Counted from the stretch's first letter, positions 33,563-44,026 are shown. The stretch is DNA of 64,000 bases from Streptomyces sp. NRRL F-5123 (GCF_000721495.1 NZ_JOHY01000044.1:15851-79850), one strand, 5' to 3'. Notes: a model not told the origin generated them from the sequence alone. Translations and numbers: made by a program.

Positions 33563-35284
33563 ATGGCTCGTCACCTCATCACCTCAGCCCTCCCCTATAT
33601 CAACGGGATCAAGCACCTGGGCAACATGGTGGGGTCCATGCTCCCCGCGGACGTCTACGCCCGGTATCTGCGCCAGCGCGGCCACGACGTCCTCTACATC
33701 TGCGCCACCGACGAGCACGGCACCCCGGCGGAACTGGCCGCGAAGGAGGCCGGGCTCCCGGTCGACGTCTTCTGCGCGCAGGCCCACGACGCCCAGAAGG
33801 CCGTCTACGACGGCTTCGCGCTCTCCTTCGACCACTTCGGCCGCAGCTCCTCGCGGCAGAACGTCGAGATCACCCAGCGCTTCGCGCGCCGCCTGCACGA
33901 GAACGGCTTCATCGAGGAGCGCGCCGTCCGCCAGGTCTACTCGCTGGCCGACGGGCGCTTCCTGCCCGACCGCTACATCGTCGGCACGTGCCCGCACTGC
34001 GGCTACGACAAGGCCCGCGGCGACCAGTGCGAGAACTGCACCCGCGTCCTCGACCCCACCGACCTGATCGAGCCGCGCTCGGCGATCAGCGGGAGCACCG
34101 CGCTGGAGGTCAGGGAGACCAAGCATCTCTTCCTCCTCCAGTCCGAGCTCGCCCCCGAGGTCGAGTCCTGGCTCGACGCGAACAGCGCCGACTGGCCGAC
34201 CCTGTCGTCCTCGATCGCCCGCAAGTGGCTCACCGAGGGCCTGCACGACCGCGCCATCACCCGCGACCTCGACTGGGGCGTGCCCGTCCCCGCCGACACC
34301 TGGCCGGAGCTGGCCGCAGAGGGCAAAGTCTTCTATGTCTGGTTCGACGCGCCGATCGAGTACATCGGTTCCACCAAGGAATGGTCCGACGCGGCCCCCC
34401 AGGGGGAGACGCGTGACTGGCAGTCCTGGTGGTACGAAGCCGCGGATGTCCGCTACACGCAGTTCATGGCCAAGGACAACGTCCCCTTCCACACGGTCAT
34501 GTTCCCCGCAACCCAGATCGGAACCAGGGAACCCTGGAAGACGGTGGACTATGTCAAGTCGTTCAACTGGCTGACGTACTACGGCGGAAAGTTCTCCACC
34601 TCCCAGCGCCGCGGCGTCTTCACCGACACCGCACTTGACGTACTCCCGGCGGACTACTGGCGCTACTTCCTGATGGCGAACGCGCCCGAGTCCGACGACT
34701 CCTCCTTCACGTGGGAGCTGTTCACGGCGGGCGTCAACAAGGACCTGGCCGACACACTCGGCAACTTCGTCAACCGCGTGCTCTCCTTCTCCCGCAAGCG
34801 TTTCGGCGACGAGGTCCCGGCGGGCGCCGCCGCGGGCGAGGCCGAGGCGAAGCTGGGCGAGCAGATCGCGGCCCTGCTCGCCGAGTACGAGGGCCACCTC
34901 GACACCCTCCAGTTCCGCAAGGCGGCGCAGTCGCTGCGCGCGCTGTGGAGCGCGGGCAACTCCTACCTGGAGGAGAAGGCCCCCTGGACGGCGGTCAAGA
35001 CCGACCCCGACGGCGCCGCCCTCACCCTGCGCACGGCGATGAACCTCATCCACCTCTACGCGGTGGTCTCCGAGCCCTTCGTCCCCGCCTCGGCGGCGGC
35101 GATGCGCGCGGCCTTCGCCCTCCCCGCGGACGACGCCCGCTGGATCACCCCGTCCGAAGCCCGCGCCCTCGACGCGGTCCCGCCCGGCACGCCCTTCACG
35201 GTCCCGCCGGTGCTCTTCGCGAAGATCACGGAGGACGACCTCGCGTCGTACGTGACCCGCTTCGGGGGCGACCCGACCGCGTAG
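33563..35284 (+). CDS. metG: Methionyl-tRNA synthetase
   Basis: 573 aa; ATG 33563 is preceded by GGGAG, and an in-frame ATG at 33521 is a less likely start. The class I signatures are '[10 protein letters not shown]' (HIGH) and '[11 protein letters not shown]' (KMSKS-like). A zinc knuckle '[17 protein letters not shown]' lies in the connective peptide, and the anticodon-binding helical domain follows ('[17 protein letters not shown]'). It charges tRNA-Met with methionine in the cytoplasm. Its neighbourhood with a sigma factor and aspS recalls the chromosomal core of Streptomyces, so this is probably the housekeeping copy. Confidence 0.96.
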   Translation: MARHLITSALPYINGIKHLGNMVGSMLPADVYARYLRQRGHDVLYICATDEHGTPAELAAKEAGLPVDVFCAQAHDAQKAVYDGFALSFDHFGRSSSRQNVEITQRFARRLHENGFIEERAVRQVYSLADGRFLPDRYIVGTCPHCGYDKARGDQCENCTRVLDPTDLIEPRSAISGSTALEVRETKHLFLLQSELAPEVESWLDANSADWPTLSSSIARKWLTEGLHDRAITRDLDWGVPVPADTWPELAAEGKVFYVWFDAPIEYIGSTKEWSDAAPQGETRDWQSWWYEAADVRYTQFMAKDNVPFHTVMFPATQIGTREPWKTVDYVKSFNWLTYYGGKFSTSQRRGVFTDTALDVLPADYWRYFLMANAPESDDSSFTWELFTAGVNKDLADTLGNFVNRVLSFSRKRFGDEVPAGAAAGEAEAKLGEQIAALLAEYEGHLDTLQFRKAAQSLRALWSAGNSYLEEKAPWTAVKTDPDGAALTLRTAMNLIHLYAVVSEPFVPASAAAMRAAFALPADDARWITPSEARALDAVPPGTPFTVPPVLFAKITEDDLASYVTRFGGDPTA

Positions 35285-35287
35285 CCC

Positions 35288-36049
35288 CTACCCGAAGGCC
35301 GCGGAGGACAGGAGGTCCCAGGCCTCCTGGAAGCGGGCCGGGGTGGGGGTGGCGAGGCAGGCCACCGCCCAGACGACCGTGCCGTCGGGGGCGACCGCCG
35401 TGCGGGTCAGCTGGCGGGTGCCGCCCACCGTGCGGCAGGCCTGGTACGGGGCCGCCTCCGCGAGGGGGAGCTCGTAGGCGGCGGCCTTGCCGAGGGACAT
35501 CTTGGAGGGCTGGCGGCGGAACATCACCAGCGCCCCGTCCTTCTTCAGCGCCAGCGCCAGCGGGGTGCAGAAGCCGTCGAGGGCGTGCGCGCAGCCCCCC
35601 GCGGGCAGCACCATGCGCTGCGTGCCGAGGAAGAGGCTCGTCGTCGCGGGGTCCGCGAACTTCTGCCAGCCCTTGCCCGCGGGCAGCCGGAGCACCAGGC
35701 CGCCCATGCCGTCGGGCCGGTAGCCGGACGGCGGCGTGGTCGGCGCCGCCGCACCGGTCCGCGGGGACGCGCTGCCCACCACCGCGGGGGCCGCGCGGCC
35801 CCCGCCGTCCGGCCGTACCAGCCCGGGCACGGCCACCAGGCCCGCCGCGACGGCGAGCACCGCGCCGCCGGTCACCGCGGCCGTACGCCTGCGGCGCCGC
35901 CGCCGGACCCGCTCCCGTACCCGCTCCAGCCGCTGCGCGGGCGCGGGCGGTTGCGGCACCGCCCTCTCCAGCAGCGCGCGCAGCTCCCGCTCCGCACGCT
36001 CCGGCTCCGCACCCGGCTCCGTACGCTCCGGCTCCGTACGCTCACTCAT
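35288..36049 (-). CDS. Membrane protein coupled to the ECF/SigE-family sigma factor
   Basis: 253 aa from ATG 36049, whose codon overlaps the sigma-factor stop (ATGA). Residues 1-55 are charged and cytoplasmic ('ELRALLERAVPQPP' and an Arg-rich 'RVRRRRRRR'). One TM segment (AAVTGGAVLAVAAGLVAVPGLV) follows, then an extracytoplasmic domain with four Cys (GGCAHALDGFC, YQACRTV, AVACLA), likely disulfide-bonded. The architecture fits a membrane regulator of the sigma factor, though no ZAS motif is seen, so an anti-sigma role is only inferred. It converges tightly on metG. Confidence 0.75.
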   Translation of the reverse strand: MSERTEPERTEPGAEPERAERELRALLERAVPQPPAPAQRLERVRERVRRRRRRRTAAVTGGAVLAVAAGLVAVPGLVRPDGGGRAAPAVVGSASPRTGAAAPTTPPSGYRPDGMGGLVLRLPAGKGWQKFADPATTSLFLGTQRMVLPAGGCAHALDGFCTPLALALKKDGALVMFRRQPSKMSLGKAAAYELPLAEAAPYQACRTVGGTRQLTRTAVAPDGTVVWAVACLATPTPARFQEAWDLLSSAAFG

Positions 36050-36552
36050 CCGCGCTCACCGCCGTCCGCCCCGACCGCCTCGGGCAGCAGGCCGCGCAGC
36101 GTCCGCAGCGCCTTGGCGGCCTGGCTCTTGACCGTGCCCTCCGAACACCCCAGCGCCTCCGCGGTCTCGGTCACGCTCAGGTCCTCGAAATACCGCAGCA
36201 CCACGACCGCCCGCTGCCGCACCGGCAGCGCCCGTACGGCCGCGGCGAGCGTCTGCTCCAGATCCACCCCGGCGTACGCGTCCGGGGCGGGCGCCCCGTC
36301 CGGCACGTCGCCGTGCGGCACCTCCCCGCGCCACCGGCGCCGCCACCACGAGGCGTGCGTGTGCACCAGGGCCTGGCGGACGTACGCCTCGGGGTTCTCG
36401 TCGGCTATCCGCGGCCACTTCGGCCATACCTTCGCCAGGACGGTCTGCAGCAGGTCCTCCGCGAGGTGGGCGTCGCCGGTGAGCAGCCAGGCGACACGCA
36501 GCAGTCGTTGGCCGCGTGCCGCGACGAACTGCTCGAACCCGCCCTCGCCCAC
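36046..36552 (-). CDS. SigE-family ECF RNA polymerase sigma factor
   Basis: 168 aa; GTG 36552 is chosen because GGAGGAAG lies about 6 nt upstream. Region 2 includes 'LRVAWLLTGDAHLAEDLLQTVLAKVWPKWPRI' in part, and region 4 has 'LSVTETAEALGCSEGTVKSQAAKAL'. This is the actinobacterial SigE/ECF subgroup that lacks a typical zinc anti-sigma. It is translationally coupled to the downstream TM protein, which probably controls it. The product would redirect RNA polymerase to a small envelope-related regulon; targets unknown. Confidence 0.9.
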   Translation of the reverse strand: MGEGGFEQFVAARGQRLLRVAWLLTGDAHLAEDLLQTVLAKVWPKWPRIADENPEAYVRQALVHTHASWWRRRWRGEVPHGDVPDGAPAPDAYAGVDLEQTLAAAVRALPVRQRAVVVLRYFEDLSVTETAEALGCSEGTVKSQAAKALRTLRGLLPEAVGADGGERG

Positions 36553-36662
36553 GCCGCTTCCTCCCCACACCCTCCTAACGCCCCGCCCCGCCACCCGGGT
36601 TGCCCCTGCGGGACGAGCATTTCGCGCTACCGCGCGGGGCGAACGTTCCGCGCTACCGCGCC

Positions 36663-36860
36663 GGGCGAACGTTTTCAGGGGCGCGGGGAACTGCGCGGCC
36701 AGCCCCCACCGGGGCGCGGGTCGTCACCGACCCGAAGGGTCAGTTCGGTCCTCCCCCAGAGCTCCGCCTGGGAGGTGCCCCCAGGACCACCGGCCGGTGG
36801 TGGGTTGCTCGCGCAGTTCTCCCCCAGAGCTTCGCCTGGGAGGGACCCCCACGCGCCCCT
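36663..36860. repeat. Streptomyces-type intergenic repeat elements
   Basis: The 36553-36994 gap has no gene. It holds a 'GGGGCGCGGGGAACTGCGCG' element (about 36679-36698), which recurs twice inverted at 56834-56989. Two near-identical imperfect hairpins built on CTCCCCCAGAGCT.CGCCTGGGAG follow (about 36751-36785 and 36819-36852). The right end is rich in repeated CCCCGCGCGGC boxes. All are well-known style Streptomyces intergenic palindromes; no function is evident beyond possible termination of aspS. Confidence 0.6.
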
Positions 36861-36994
36861 GGTGGGTGCCCCGCGCGGCACGCGCAGCCCGGAACGGGTG
36901 CCCCGCGCGGCAGCGCAAGACGTTCGCCCCGCGCGGCAGCGCAGAACGCTCAGCCCGCGCGGGGCAGAGGCGCGTACCCCGCGCGGCGGGGCGC

Positions 36995-38749
36995 CTACTT
37001 CCGGCGGAGCTGGATGTGGAGTTCGCGGAGGCGGGTCTCCGAGACCTCCGACGGCGCCCCCATCAGAAGATCCTGCGCCTGCTGGTTGAGCGGGAAGGCG
37101 ATCGTCTCCCGGATGTTCGGCTCGTCCGCGAGGAGCATGACCATGCGGTCGACGCCCGGGGCGATGCCGCCGTGGGGCGGGGCGCCGAAGTGGAAGGCGC
37201 GGAGCATGCCGCCGAACTCCGCCTCGACCGTCTCGCGGTCGTACCCGGCGATCTCGAAGGCCTTGTACATGACCGCGGGCTCGTGGTTGCGGATCGCGCC
37301 GGAGGAGAGCTCGATGCCGTTGCAGACGATGTCGTACTGCCACGCGAGGATGTCGAGCGGGTCCTTGGTCTCCAGGGCCTCCAGGCCGCCCTGCGGCATG
37401 GAGAACGGGTTGTGGGAGAACTCGACCGCGCCGGTGTCCTCGTTGCGCTCGAACATCGGGAAGTCGACGATCCAGCAGAAGCGGAAGACGTCCTCCTCGA
37501 ACTGGCCGGTGCGCTTGGCGGCCTCGACCCGGACCGGGCCCATGATCTTGGAGACCTCGTCGAACTCGCCCGCGCCGAAGAAGACCGCGGTGCCGGCCTT
37601 GGCGCCGACCGCCTCGACGAGCGCGGTGACGTCGTCCTCGGTGAGGAACTTCGCGATGGGGCCGGTGAGGGCGTTGCCCTCGCCGACCCGCACCCAGGCG
37701 AGGCCCTGCGCGCCGAGCGAGACGGCGTACTCGCCGAGCTGGTCGAAGAACTTGCGGGGCTGGTCGGCGGTGTCCGGGACGGCCAGGGCGCGGACGTGCT
37801 TGCCCGCGAACGCCTTGAAGCCGGAGCCGGCGAACACGTGGGAGACGTCGACGAGTTCGAGCGGGGTGCGCAGGTCCGGCTTGTCGTTGCCGTACTTGAG
37901 CATGGACTCGCGGAAGGGGATGCGCGGGAAGGGCGAGGTGACGCGGCGGCCGTTGCCGAACTCGGTGAAGAGGTCGGTCATGACCTTCTCGATGACGCCG
38001 AAGACGTCCTCCTGCTCGACGAAGCTCATCTCGACGTCGAGCTGGTAGAACTCGCCGGGCGAGCGGTCGGCGCGCGAGTCCTCGTCGCGGAAGCACGGCG
38101 CGATCTGGAAGTAGCGGTCGAAGCCGGAGATCATCAGCAGCTGCTTGAACTGCTGCGGCGCCTGCGGCAGGGCGTAGAACTTGCCGGCGTGCACGCGCGA
38201 GGGCACCAGGAAGTCGCGCGCGCCCTCGGGGGAGGTGGCGGACAGGATCGGGGTGGCCATCTCGTTGAAGCCGAGGGCGGTCATCTCGCGGCGCAGGAAG
38301 GAGATGACCTGGGTGCGCAGCATGATGTTGCGGTGCATGCGCTGGCGGCGCAGGTCGAGGAAGCGGTTGGTGAGCCGCATCTCCTCATTGGCGCTGTCCT
38401 CCGGGAAGACCGGGAAGGGCAGCTGGTCGGCGGCGCCGAGCACCTCCAGGGAGGCCACCTCGACCTCGACCTCGCCGGTGGGCAGCTCCGGGTTGACGTT
38501 CTCCGCCGAACGGGCGACGACCCGGCCGTCCACGCGCAGCACGGACTCCTTGGACTGGCTGCTCAGCGCCTCGTACGCGGGCGAGCCGGGGCGGGCGACC
38601 AGCTGCGTGAAGCCGTAGTGGTCGCGCAGGTCCACGAAGAGGATGCCGCCCAGGTCACGGCGATTGTGCAGCCAGCCGGACAGGCGGACGTCGGTGTCGA
38701 CGTCGGTGGCGCGCAGCTCTCCGCAGGTGTGTGACCGGTACCGGTGCAT
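36995..38749 (-). CDS. aspS: Aspartyl-tRNA synthetase
   Basis: 584 aa from ATG 38749, in frame with the usual '[16 protein letters not shown]' start. OB-fold '[23 protein letters not shown]' is followed by the class II core: motif 2 '[20 protein letters not shown]'-like, the bacterial GAD insertion (~300-420), and motif 3 '[13 protein letters not shown]'. 'QAPQQFKQ' binds Asp. It attaches aspartate to tRNA-Asp. A full-length bacterial-type enzyme of normal size. It is divergent from the phosphatase gene and separated from the sigma factor by repeats. Confidence 0.97.
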   Translation of the reverse strand: MHRYRSHTCGELRATDVDTDVRLSGWLHNRRDLGGILFVDLRDHYGFTQLVARPGSPAYEALSSQSKESVLRVDGRVVARSAENVNPELPTGEVEVEVASLEVLGAADQLPFPVFPEDSANEEMRLTNRFLDLRRQRMHRNIMLRTQVISFLRREMTALGFNEMATPILSATSPEGARDFLVPSRVHAGKFYALPQAPQQFKQLLMISGFDRYFQIAPCFRDEDSRADRSPGEFYQLDVEMSFVEQEDVFGVIEKVMTDLFTEFGNGRRVTSPFPRIPFRESMLKYGNDKPDLRTPLELVDVSHVFAGSGFKAFAGKHVRALAVPDTADQPRKFFDQLGEYAVSLGAQGLAWVRVGEGNALTGPIAKFLTEDDVTALVEAVGAKAGTAVFFGAGEFDEVSKIMGPVRVEAAKRTGQFEEDVFRFCWIVDFPMFERNEDTGAVEFSHNPFSMPQGGLEALETKDPLDILAWQYDIVCNGIELSSGAIRNHEPAVMYKAFEIAGYDRETVEAEFGGMLRAFHFGAPPHGGIAPGVDRMVMLLADEPNIRETIAFPLNQQAQDLLMGAPSEVSETRLRELHIQLRRK

Positions 38750-38931
38750 CGTGGGTTCGTCCAAGTCGTCAGGTCGTCGCGATGGTGGGGGAACCCCCAC
38801 AGCCTACCGGCGGCGGGCCGCGCTCCTCATCCCCGCATCCCCCCTCGGGGGGCCGCCCGGGGACCCCCGCGGGCGGGGCCCGAAGAGGGGCACATTCGCC
38901 CATATCATCGCACTCCTCCTAAACTGGCCCA

Positions 38932-40989
38932 ATGCACACCGAGGACGTGCTCGCGGCCGTGGGGTCGGGGGTGTGGCAGTGGGAGCAAGCGACCGAGGAG
39001 ATCGCGGTGGACGCCCAGGCCGCGCACCTGCTCGGGCTGCCGGACGGCGCGGGGACGTACCGTACGGCCGCGGTCCGCGCCTGCCTGCACGCCGCGGACT
39101 ACGTGTCGGTGTCCGCCGAGGTGGAGCTGGCCGCGGCCGAGGGCACGGTCGCCGAGCAGCTGGTGCGGGTCGTCGGGCCGGACGGGTCGGTGCGGCGGAC
39201 GCTGCGGGCCCGGATCGCGCCGCGCCCGCCGGGGCGGATCCGCGGCACGCTGCACGAGGTGCCGGTCGGCGGGAGCCGGTCGGGGCGCCCGCCGCGGGAC
39301 TGGCGGCGGGCCCGGGAGGCCTTTCTGCTGGACGCCGGGCGGGCGCTCGCCGAGGCGGACTCCACGGAGGAGGTGCTGCGGGTGGCCGCGACGCTGTCCA
39401 TGCCCGGCTTCTCGCCGGACGGCCTGGCGGTCTTCGGCGTCGACAACGACCGGCTGTCGGCCATCGGCCACCACGGGCAGGAGGTCATCGACCCGAGCAT
39501 CCTGGACATGCCGCTGTCCGCGGACTACCCGGCCGCGGTCGTCGCCCGCACCGGCCAGGCGGTCTACCTGCCCACACCCCGGTCGTACGCCGAGCGCTTC
39601 CCCGCCACCTGGCCGCTGGTGCGGCCGTACGGGCGCGTGTCGTGGTCGTACCTGCCGCTGACCGTGGCCGGGACGACGATCGGGGCGTGGATGGCGGCCT
39701 TCCGCGACCCGGTGGAATTCACGCCCGACGAGCGCGCGGTGCTCACCACGGTCGCCCGGATGCTGGGCCAGGCGCTCGCCCGCGCCGGCCAGCACGAGTC
39801 GGAGCGGGCCCTCACCGACGGCCTGCAGCGCACGATGCTGCCCGCCCGCAAACCCGACGTCACCGGGATGGCGGTGGCCGCCCGCTACGTCCCCACCGGC
39901 GGCGGACTCCAGGTCGGCGGCGACTGGTACGACGTCATCGACCTGCCCTCGGGGCGCACCGCGATCGTCATCGGCGACGTCCAGGGCCACGACGTGCGGG
40001 CCGCGGGCATCATGGGCCAGCTGCGGATCGCGCTGCGCGCCTACGCGGCCGAGGGGCACGGCCCCGACGCCGTCCTCAGCCGCACCTCGCGCTTCCTGGC
40101 CGGGCTCGGCCGCACCTCCGCCGACGCGCGCTTCGCGACCTGCCTGTACGCCGAGGTCGACCCGCTCACCGGCGCGCTGGAGATGGTGCGCGCCGGGCAC
40201 CCGGAGCCCGCGGTACGGCTCGGCGACGGCACCACGATCGTGCGCCGCAGCGAGGTGGGCCTGCCGCTGGGCATCGAGCCCGACGCCGACTACCCCACCA
40301 CCCGGATGGTCCTGGAGCCCGGCGAGGTGCTGCTGCTGTGCACGGACGGCCTCATCGAGACCGGCGGCCACGACCTCGACACCGGCTGGAGCCGGCTGTC
40401 CAGGGCCCTCGCGGCCGGTCCGCCGGGCGACCTGGAGGTCCTCGCCGACTCCCTCGTCGACGCCGTCCACGGCCCCGCCTCGCACCAGACCACCGGCCCG
40501 CTCGTCGACCGCCGCGAGGACGACATCGCGCTCGTGCTGCTGCGCCGCGACCCCGAGGGCCCCACCTGCGCGGTCCCGGTGCGCCGCACGGTGCTGGCGA
40601 TCCCGCAGGACGACCCGGGGCGGATCCGCGCCGCCCGCGCCGACATCCGCGCCCTGCTGCACGACTGGTCCTCGCCCGACCAGGTCGAGTCGGCCGTCCT
40701 GCTGGTCTCCGAGGCCGTCACCAACGTCCTGGTCCACACCGACGGCGACGCCGTCCTCCTCGCCCAGGTCACCGGCATGCCCGGCACCCGCCGGCTGCAC
40801 GTCGACGTCGGCGACCGCTCCGACGAGATGCCCCACCGCCGCTCCCCCGGCGAGATGGCCTCCTCCGGCCGCGGCCTGCTCCTGATGGAGGAGCTGGCGG
40901 ACGCGTGGGGCGTCGACCCGCGCGGCGACGGCAAGGCGACGTGGTTCGAGCTGTACGAGACGCTGCCGCCGGCCGCGGTCGCGGGATGA
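38932..40989 (+). CDS. PAS/GAF-SpoIIE phosphatase-HATPase regulator
   Basis: 685 aa from ATG 38932. Order: PAS-like sensor (1-110), GAF (~130-290), SpoIIE/PP2C domain (~300-520) with metal Asp residues in 'VGGDWYDVIDLP' and 'IGDVQGHDVRAAG', and 'LCTDGLIETGG', then a C-terminal RsbW-like HATPase (~550-680, 'LLVSEAVTNVLVHT', 'SGRGLLLMEELADAWG'). It carries both the phosphatase and kinase halves of a partner-switching module, so it can dephosphorylate and rephosphorylate a STAS antagonist, setting sigma-factor activity in response to the PAS/GAF signal. Confidence 0.93.
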   Translation: MHTEDVLAAVGSGVWQWEQATEEIAVDAQAAHLLGLPDGAGTYRTAAVRACLHAADYVSVSAEVELAAAEGTVAEQLVRVVGPDGSVRRTLRARIAPRPPGRIRGTLHEVPVGGSRSGRPPRDWRRAREAFLLDAGRALAEADSTEEVLRVAATLSMPGFSPDGLAVFGVDNDRLSAIGHHGQEVIDPSILDMPLSADYPAAVVARTGQAVYLPTPRSYAERFPATWPLVRPYGRVSWSYLPLTVAGTTIGAWMAAFRDPVEFTPDERAVLTTVARMLGQALARAGQHESERALTDGLQRTMLPARKPDVTGMAVAARYVPTGGGLQVGGDWYDVIDLPSGRTAIVIGDVQGHDVRAAGIMGQLRIALRAYAAEGHGPDAVLSRTSRFLAGLGRTSADARFATCLYAEVDPLTGALEMVRAGHPEPAVRLGDGTTIVRRSEVGLPLGIEPDADYPTTRMVLEPGEVLLLCTDGLIETGGHDLDTGWSRLSRALAAGPPGDLEVLADSLVDAVHGPASHQTTGPLVDRREDDIALVLLRRDPEGPTCAVPVRRTVLAIPQDDPGRIRAARADIRALLHDWSSPDQVESAVLLVSEAVTNVLVHTDGDAVLLAQVTGMPGTRRLHVDVGDRSDEMPHRRSPGEMASSGRGLLLMEELADAWGVDPRGDGKATWFELYETLPPAAVAG

Positions 40990-41110
40990 CCGGGCGAACG
41001 GGCCGCTGAACGGCCGGGCGAATGGCCGGGCGAATGGCCGGGATGGGGATGTGCGGGCGGGTTATCGTATGGGCTGAGGGATTCCGGGCGTCAGGGGAGG
41101 GGGAGCCGGG

Positions 41111-41368
41111 ATGGGCTCACCGGATGCGCAGGAGTTGACCACGCGGGCCGCGCAGTTGCGAGGGCTGGCCGCCGACATCGAGGCGCTGCCCGACAAGGCG
41201 CGGACGTTCGCGACGCAGACGATGACGAAGTGGGAAGGGCCGCACGCGGACCGCACCCGCGGTGAGATGAACACCTGGCGCAACACGTGCCACACCGTCG
41301 CCGAGCATCTGCGGACCGAGGCGAACACCTGCGAGCAGGACGCCAAGGACCTCAACAAGAAGCACTAG
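41111..41368 (+). CDS. WXG100-like (ESAT-6-type) protein
   Basis: 85 aa from ATG 41111. It is all helical: helix 1 'LTTRAAQLRGLAADIEALPDKA', a 'KWEGPHADR' turn (WEG matches W-x-G), then helix 2 'MNTWRNTCHTVAEHLRTEANTCEQDAKDLNKK'. This is the size, symmetry and motif of WXG100 type VII secretion substrates. It is followed by a coupled larger protein. No EccC ATPase or mycosin lies in the window, so the secretion machinery must be elsewhere, or the protein is a stand-alone partner. Confidence 0.8.
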   Translation: MGSPDAQELTTRAAQLRGLAADIEALPDKARTFATQTMTKWEGPHADRTRGEMNTWRNTCHTVAEHLRTEANTCEQDAKDLNKKH

Positions 41369-41454
41369 GGGCCGGCGGGCGTACGCGCGGCACCGCCGGG
41401 CGTACGCGCACGCACGGCAGCACACCGACCGACCGCGACAGGGAGCACCCGACC

Positions 41455-42306
41455 ATGCCGTCCTACGACAGTTCCCGTGCCCGGCTCCGGCTGGCGGACC
41501 GTCATGTGGCCGTCCTCGGCCACCTCGCGGACGGGGAGACACCGCCCGACGAACTCGCCGAGGCGCTCGGGGAGTTGCAGCAGGTCGGGCTCGTCGGGGA
41601 GGAAGGCGAGCTGTCCCCGCTGCTGAAGGACCTGGTCGTCACCTTCGCCGACCCGATGGTCATGGTCCAGGTGGAGGTGACCGGCGAGCACGGGGCCGTC
41701 AGCCACGGGATCGTCATCGGGCAGGACGCCGTCGTCGTGCACGACGGGTGGCCCGGGCGGGAGGAGTCGGAGTACGTCTCCGCCGAGCCGAGCATGCTGC
41801 TGTGGGAGCTGGCCCGGCTGGTCAACCTGCGCACCGGGGAGACCGTCGAGCCGCCCGTGGAGCGCGTCGAGACCACGATGGGCGTGCTGGACGCCGCCTT
41901 CGTCGCGCTCGGCGAGACGCCGGGCGTCGAGATCGCGGAGGGCGCGGAACTGGCCCGCAAGGCGGTCGCCGAGGCGGGCGGGCCCGCCGAGCCCGCGCTG
42001 TCGCTCTTCGCCGACCTCGTCGCGGCCCTCAACTGCACCTGGCGCGTCACCACCGTGTGGGGCGGCCGGCAGGACGGCGAGCCCGCGACGAGCCTGCGCG
42101 CGCTGGCCGTCTGGGACTGCGGGCCGCTCGGCTACTGGGTGCGCGAGCAGCCCGAGGAACCGATCCTGCCGGGGCAGGTCACCCCGGACAGCCCGCTGCA
42201 CCTGGCACGCGCGACCGCCGCCGAGGTGTGGGAGCGGCTGACCGACCTGCTGCCCGACAGCGAGGACCTGCTGGACGCACCGGGCGGTTTCACGCCCGCG
42301 TCCTAG
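41455..42306 (+). CDS. EspG-like / ESX-associated protein candidate
   Basis: 283 aa from ATG 41455, with GGGAG 8-12 nt upstream. The N-terminus 'MPSYDSSRARLRLADRHVAVLGHLADGE' leads to a beta sheet with 'HGIVIGQDAVVVHDGWPG' and 'YVSAEPSMLLWELARLVNL', followed by an alpha/beta half with 'CTWRVTTVWGG'. The layout and its position immediately after a WXG100 gene suggest an EspG-type cytoplasmic chaperone of type VII substrates. The similarity is by context and fold-like pattern, not clear motif, so treat it as provisional. Confidence 0.55.
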   Translation: MPSYDSSRARLRLADRHVAVLGHLADGETPPDELAEALGELQQVGLVGEEGELSPLLKDLVVTFADPMVMVQVEVTGEHGAVSHGIVIGQDAVVVHDGWPGREESEYVSAEPSMLLWELARLVNLRTGETVEPPVERVETTMGVLDAAFVALGETPGVEIAEGAELARKAVAEAGGPAEPALSLFADLVAALNCTWRVTTVWGGRQDGEPATSLRALAVWDCGPLGYWVREQPEEPILPGQVTPDSPLHLARATAAEVWERLTDLLPDSEDLLDAPGGFTPAS

Positions 42307-42515
42307 CCTTCCGCGTCGGGAATTCCGTGTCACCGACGAGCAGGTCGCCGACTCGGAAGACCGGGGCGGCGGGAGGGGCGCCGGCGGGCGGCGGCTCGGC
42401 GGTGGCGAGGACGCCGGGTCAGGGCACTGTCTGGCGTTCGCCAAATGTGCGCAAAGGGAACGGGTGTTCGCGCGGAATCGGCCGCATTTGGGCCCGGGCG
42501 ACCAGGAGTTCGGCT

Positions 42516-42545
42516 TAGTTGTTTGTCAGTGCCGGTCCCTAGCCT
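42516..42545 (+). promoter_or_regulatory. Candidate promoter of the secreted protein gene
   Basis: TAGTTG (42516-42521) and TAGCCT (42540-42545) are 18 bp apart, and the ATG lies 54 bp further with a GGGGGA ribosome-binding site. The remaining 42307-42515 gap shows no gene. Confidence 0.35.
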
Positions 42546-42599
42546 GTGTCGCGCACGTCCTGTGAACACTCTGTGGCAAATCCCAGTGGGGGGAACCGT

Positions 42600-43973
42600 A
42601 TGAAACACAGCTCGAAGCGCCGTGCCCTGGCGCTCGTCGCCGCCGTCGGTGCGGCGGCGGGGCTGGCGCTCACCGGCGTCGGCCCGGCGCAGGCCGCCGA
42701 CCAGCCGGTCATCGCACTCCAGCCGGTCGGGCCGGTCGCGGTGTCGCCGGCGACCCTGACCGGGGTCTCGAAGACGGCTATGCCGTACCTGTCGTTCACG
42801 ACGACGGCGAACAGCCTGAGCACCGAGGCCACGCTGACGATCGACGTGACGCAGCTCGCCCAGATCGCGGACGTGAGCTTCTCGGACAACTGCACGGTGG
42901 TCCAGCACGTCGCAAGTTGCGGGGAGTCGTTCTACTTCGACGACCTGAGCGGGGTGGGGTCGATCGGCGCGTTGACGCAGATGACCGTCAGGGCGAAGGC
43001 CGACGCGCCCGCCGGGGCGTCCGCGTCCTACACGGTCAGCGGTACCGCGGACAGCGCGACGATCGTCGGCGGCCAGGGGACGGTGGAGATCGGCGGCCCG
43101 GCCTACGACGAGGCTCAGCCGAAGAACCTGACGGACCTGGCGGTCGGGACGACGCTCAGCGAGGGGGTGCGCTTCACCAACCGCGGCGACCGCGCGGCGG
43201 ACGGCACGCAGGTGCTGCTGTGGGCCTCGCCCGGGATCGGCTTCGCCCGGCACTTCGCCAACTGCGAGTACAGCGGCGGGGACCAGCCCATGGTGGCGGA
43301 GATGGCACTGTGCACCATCCCCGGACTGGTGCTGCCGGGAGAGACGGCCGCGCTGTCGCCCGCGGTCCGGCTGAACGTCGAGTCGACGGCCTACTACACC
43401 TACATGGACGCGATGATCGCGCCTGCGGGCGACACGAACATCCAGCAGTCCGCCGCGGGACAGCAGTGGACGCAGGGCACGGGCGGCCAGCTGACGCTGA
43501 AGGTGATCACGCCGGGAACGGCGAACGACGCGCCGTCCGGCACGGTGTCACTGACCGAGCGCGGCGTGCACGGCAACTACCGGATCGCCGCCCTCCAGGC
43601 CGCGAACACCGCGGACTTCTCGGTGAGCGGGGCGAGCGCGACGGCGGCCGAGGGCGACACGGTGACGCTGCACCTCAGCATGACCAACAACGGTCCCGCC
43701 ACGATCTTCTACCGCAGCGGCGACATCGTGGGTGCCGCCGACATCCAGCTGCCGCCGGGCACCTCTCTCGTCAGCCCCGCCAACGGGACCCACTGCTCGG
43801 ACCGCACCATCATCTCGCCGGCCGGCGAGGTCACGGACTGCACCGTCACCGTCCACGTCGACCAGGTGATCCCGGGCGCCCAGGGCTCCATCACCATGAG
43901 TTGGGGCCAGGCCGGCCACCCGGCGTTCGACACGGACGCTTCGGACGACACGGCCCCCATCACCCTCAACTGA
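42600..43973 (+). CDS. Secreted DUF11-like beta-sandwich protein
   Basis: 457 aa from ATG 42600. A signal peptide (KHSSKRRALALVAAVGAAAGLALTG, cut near 'AQAA') precedes ~420 mature residues. Several Ig-like/DUF11 units are suggested by 'TVTLHLSMTNNGPATIFYRSGD' and 'VRFTNRGDRAADGTQVLLWASPG'. Paired Cys residues (CTVVQHVASC; CEYSGG...CTIPG; CSDRT...CTVTV) probably form disulfides. No enzyme motif. Such proteins are cell-surface or extracellular. It lies between the WXG100/EspG-like pair and the large hydrophobic-core protein, so a link to type VII export is possible but unproven. Confidence 0.8.
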   Translation: MKHSSKRRALALVAAVGAAAGLALTGVGPAQAADQPVIALQPVGPVAVSPATLTGVSKTAMPYLSFTTTANSLSTEATLTIDVTQLAQIADVSFSDNCTVVQHVASCGESFYFDDLSGVGSIGALTQMTVRAKADAPAGASASYTVSGTADSATIVGGQGTVEIGGPAYDEAQPKNLTDLAVGTTLSEGVRFTNRGDRAADGTQVLLWASPGIGFARHFANCEYSGGDQPMVAEMALCTIPGLVLPGETAALSPAVRLNVESTAYYTYMDAMIAPAGDTNIQQSAAGQQWTQGTGGQLTLKVITPGTANDAPSGTVSLTERGVHGNYRIAALQAANTADFSVSGASATAAEGDTVTLHLSMTNNGPATIFYRSGDIVGAADIQLPPGTSLVSPANGTHCSDRTIISPAGEVTDCTVTVHVDQVIPGAQGSITMSWGQAGHPAFDTDASDDTAPITLN

Positions 43974-43987
43974 CTCCACCCCCAACC

Positions 43988-44026
43988 CCGCAGGGCCGGA
44001 TCCCGCAACGGGAGCCGGCCCTGCGG
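43988..44026. terminator. Perfect 12-bp terminator hairpin
   Basis: CCGCAGGGCCGG (43988-43999) pairs fully with CCGGCCCTGCGG (44015-44026), loop 15 nt, 14 nt after the secreted-protein stop. The convergent gene ends at 44097, so it may serve both. Confidence 0.75.

Noticed and set aside
35585..38734. A 1,049-aa open frame on the plus strand opposite aspS
   Set aside because: Shadow of aspS and the sigma/anti-sigma pair; aspS motifs are unmistakable on the other strand.
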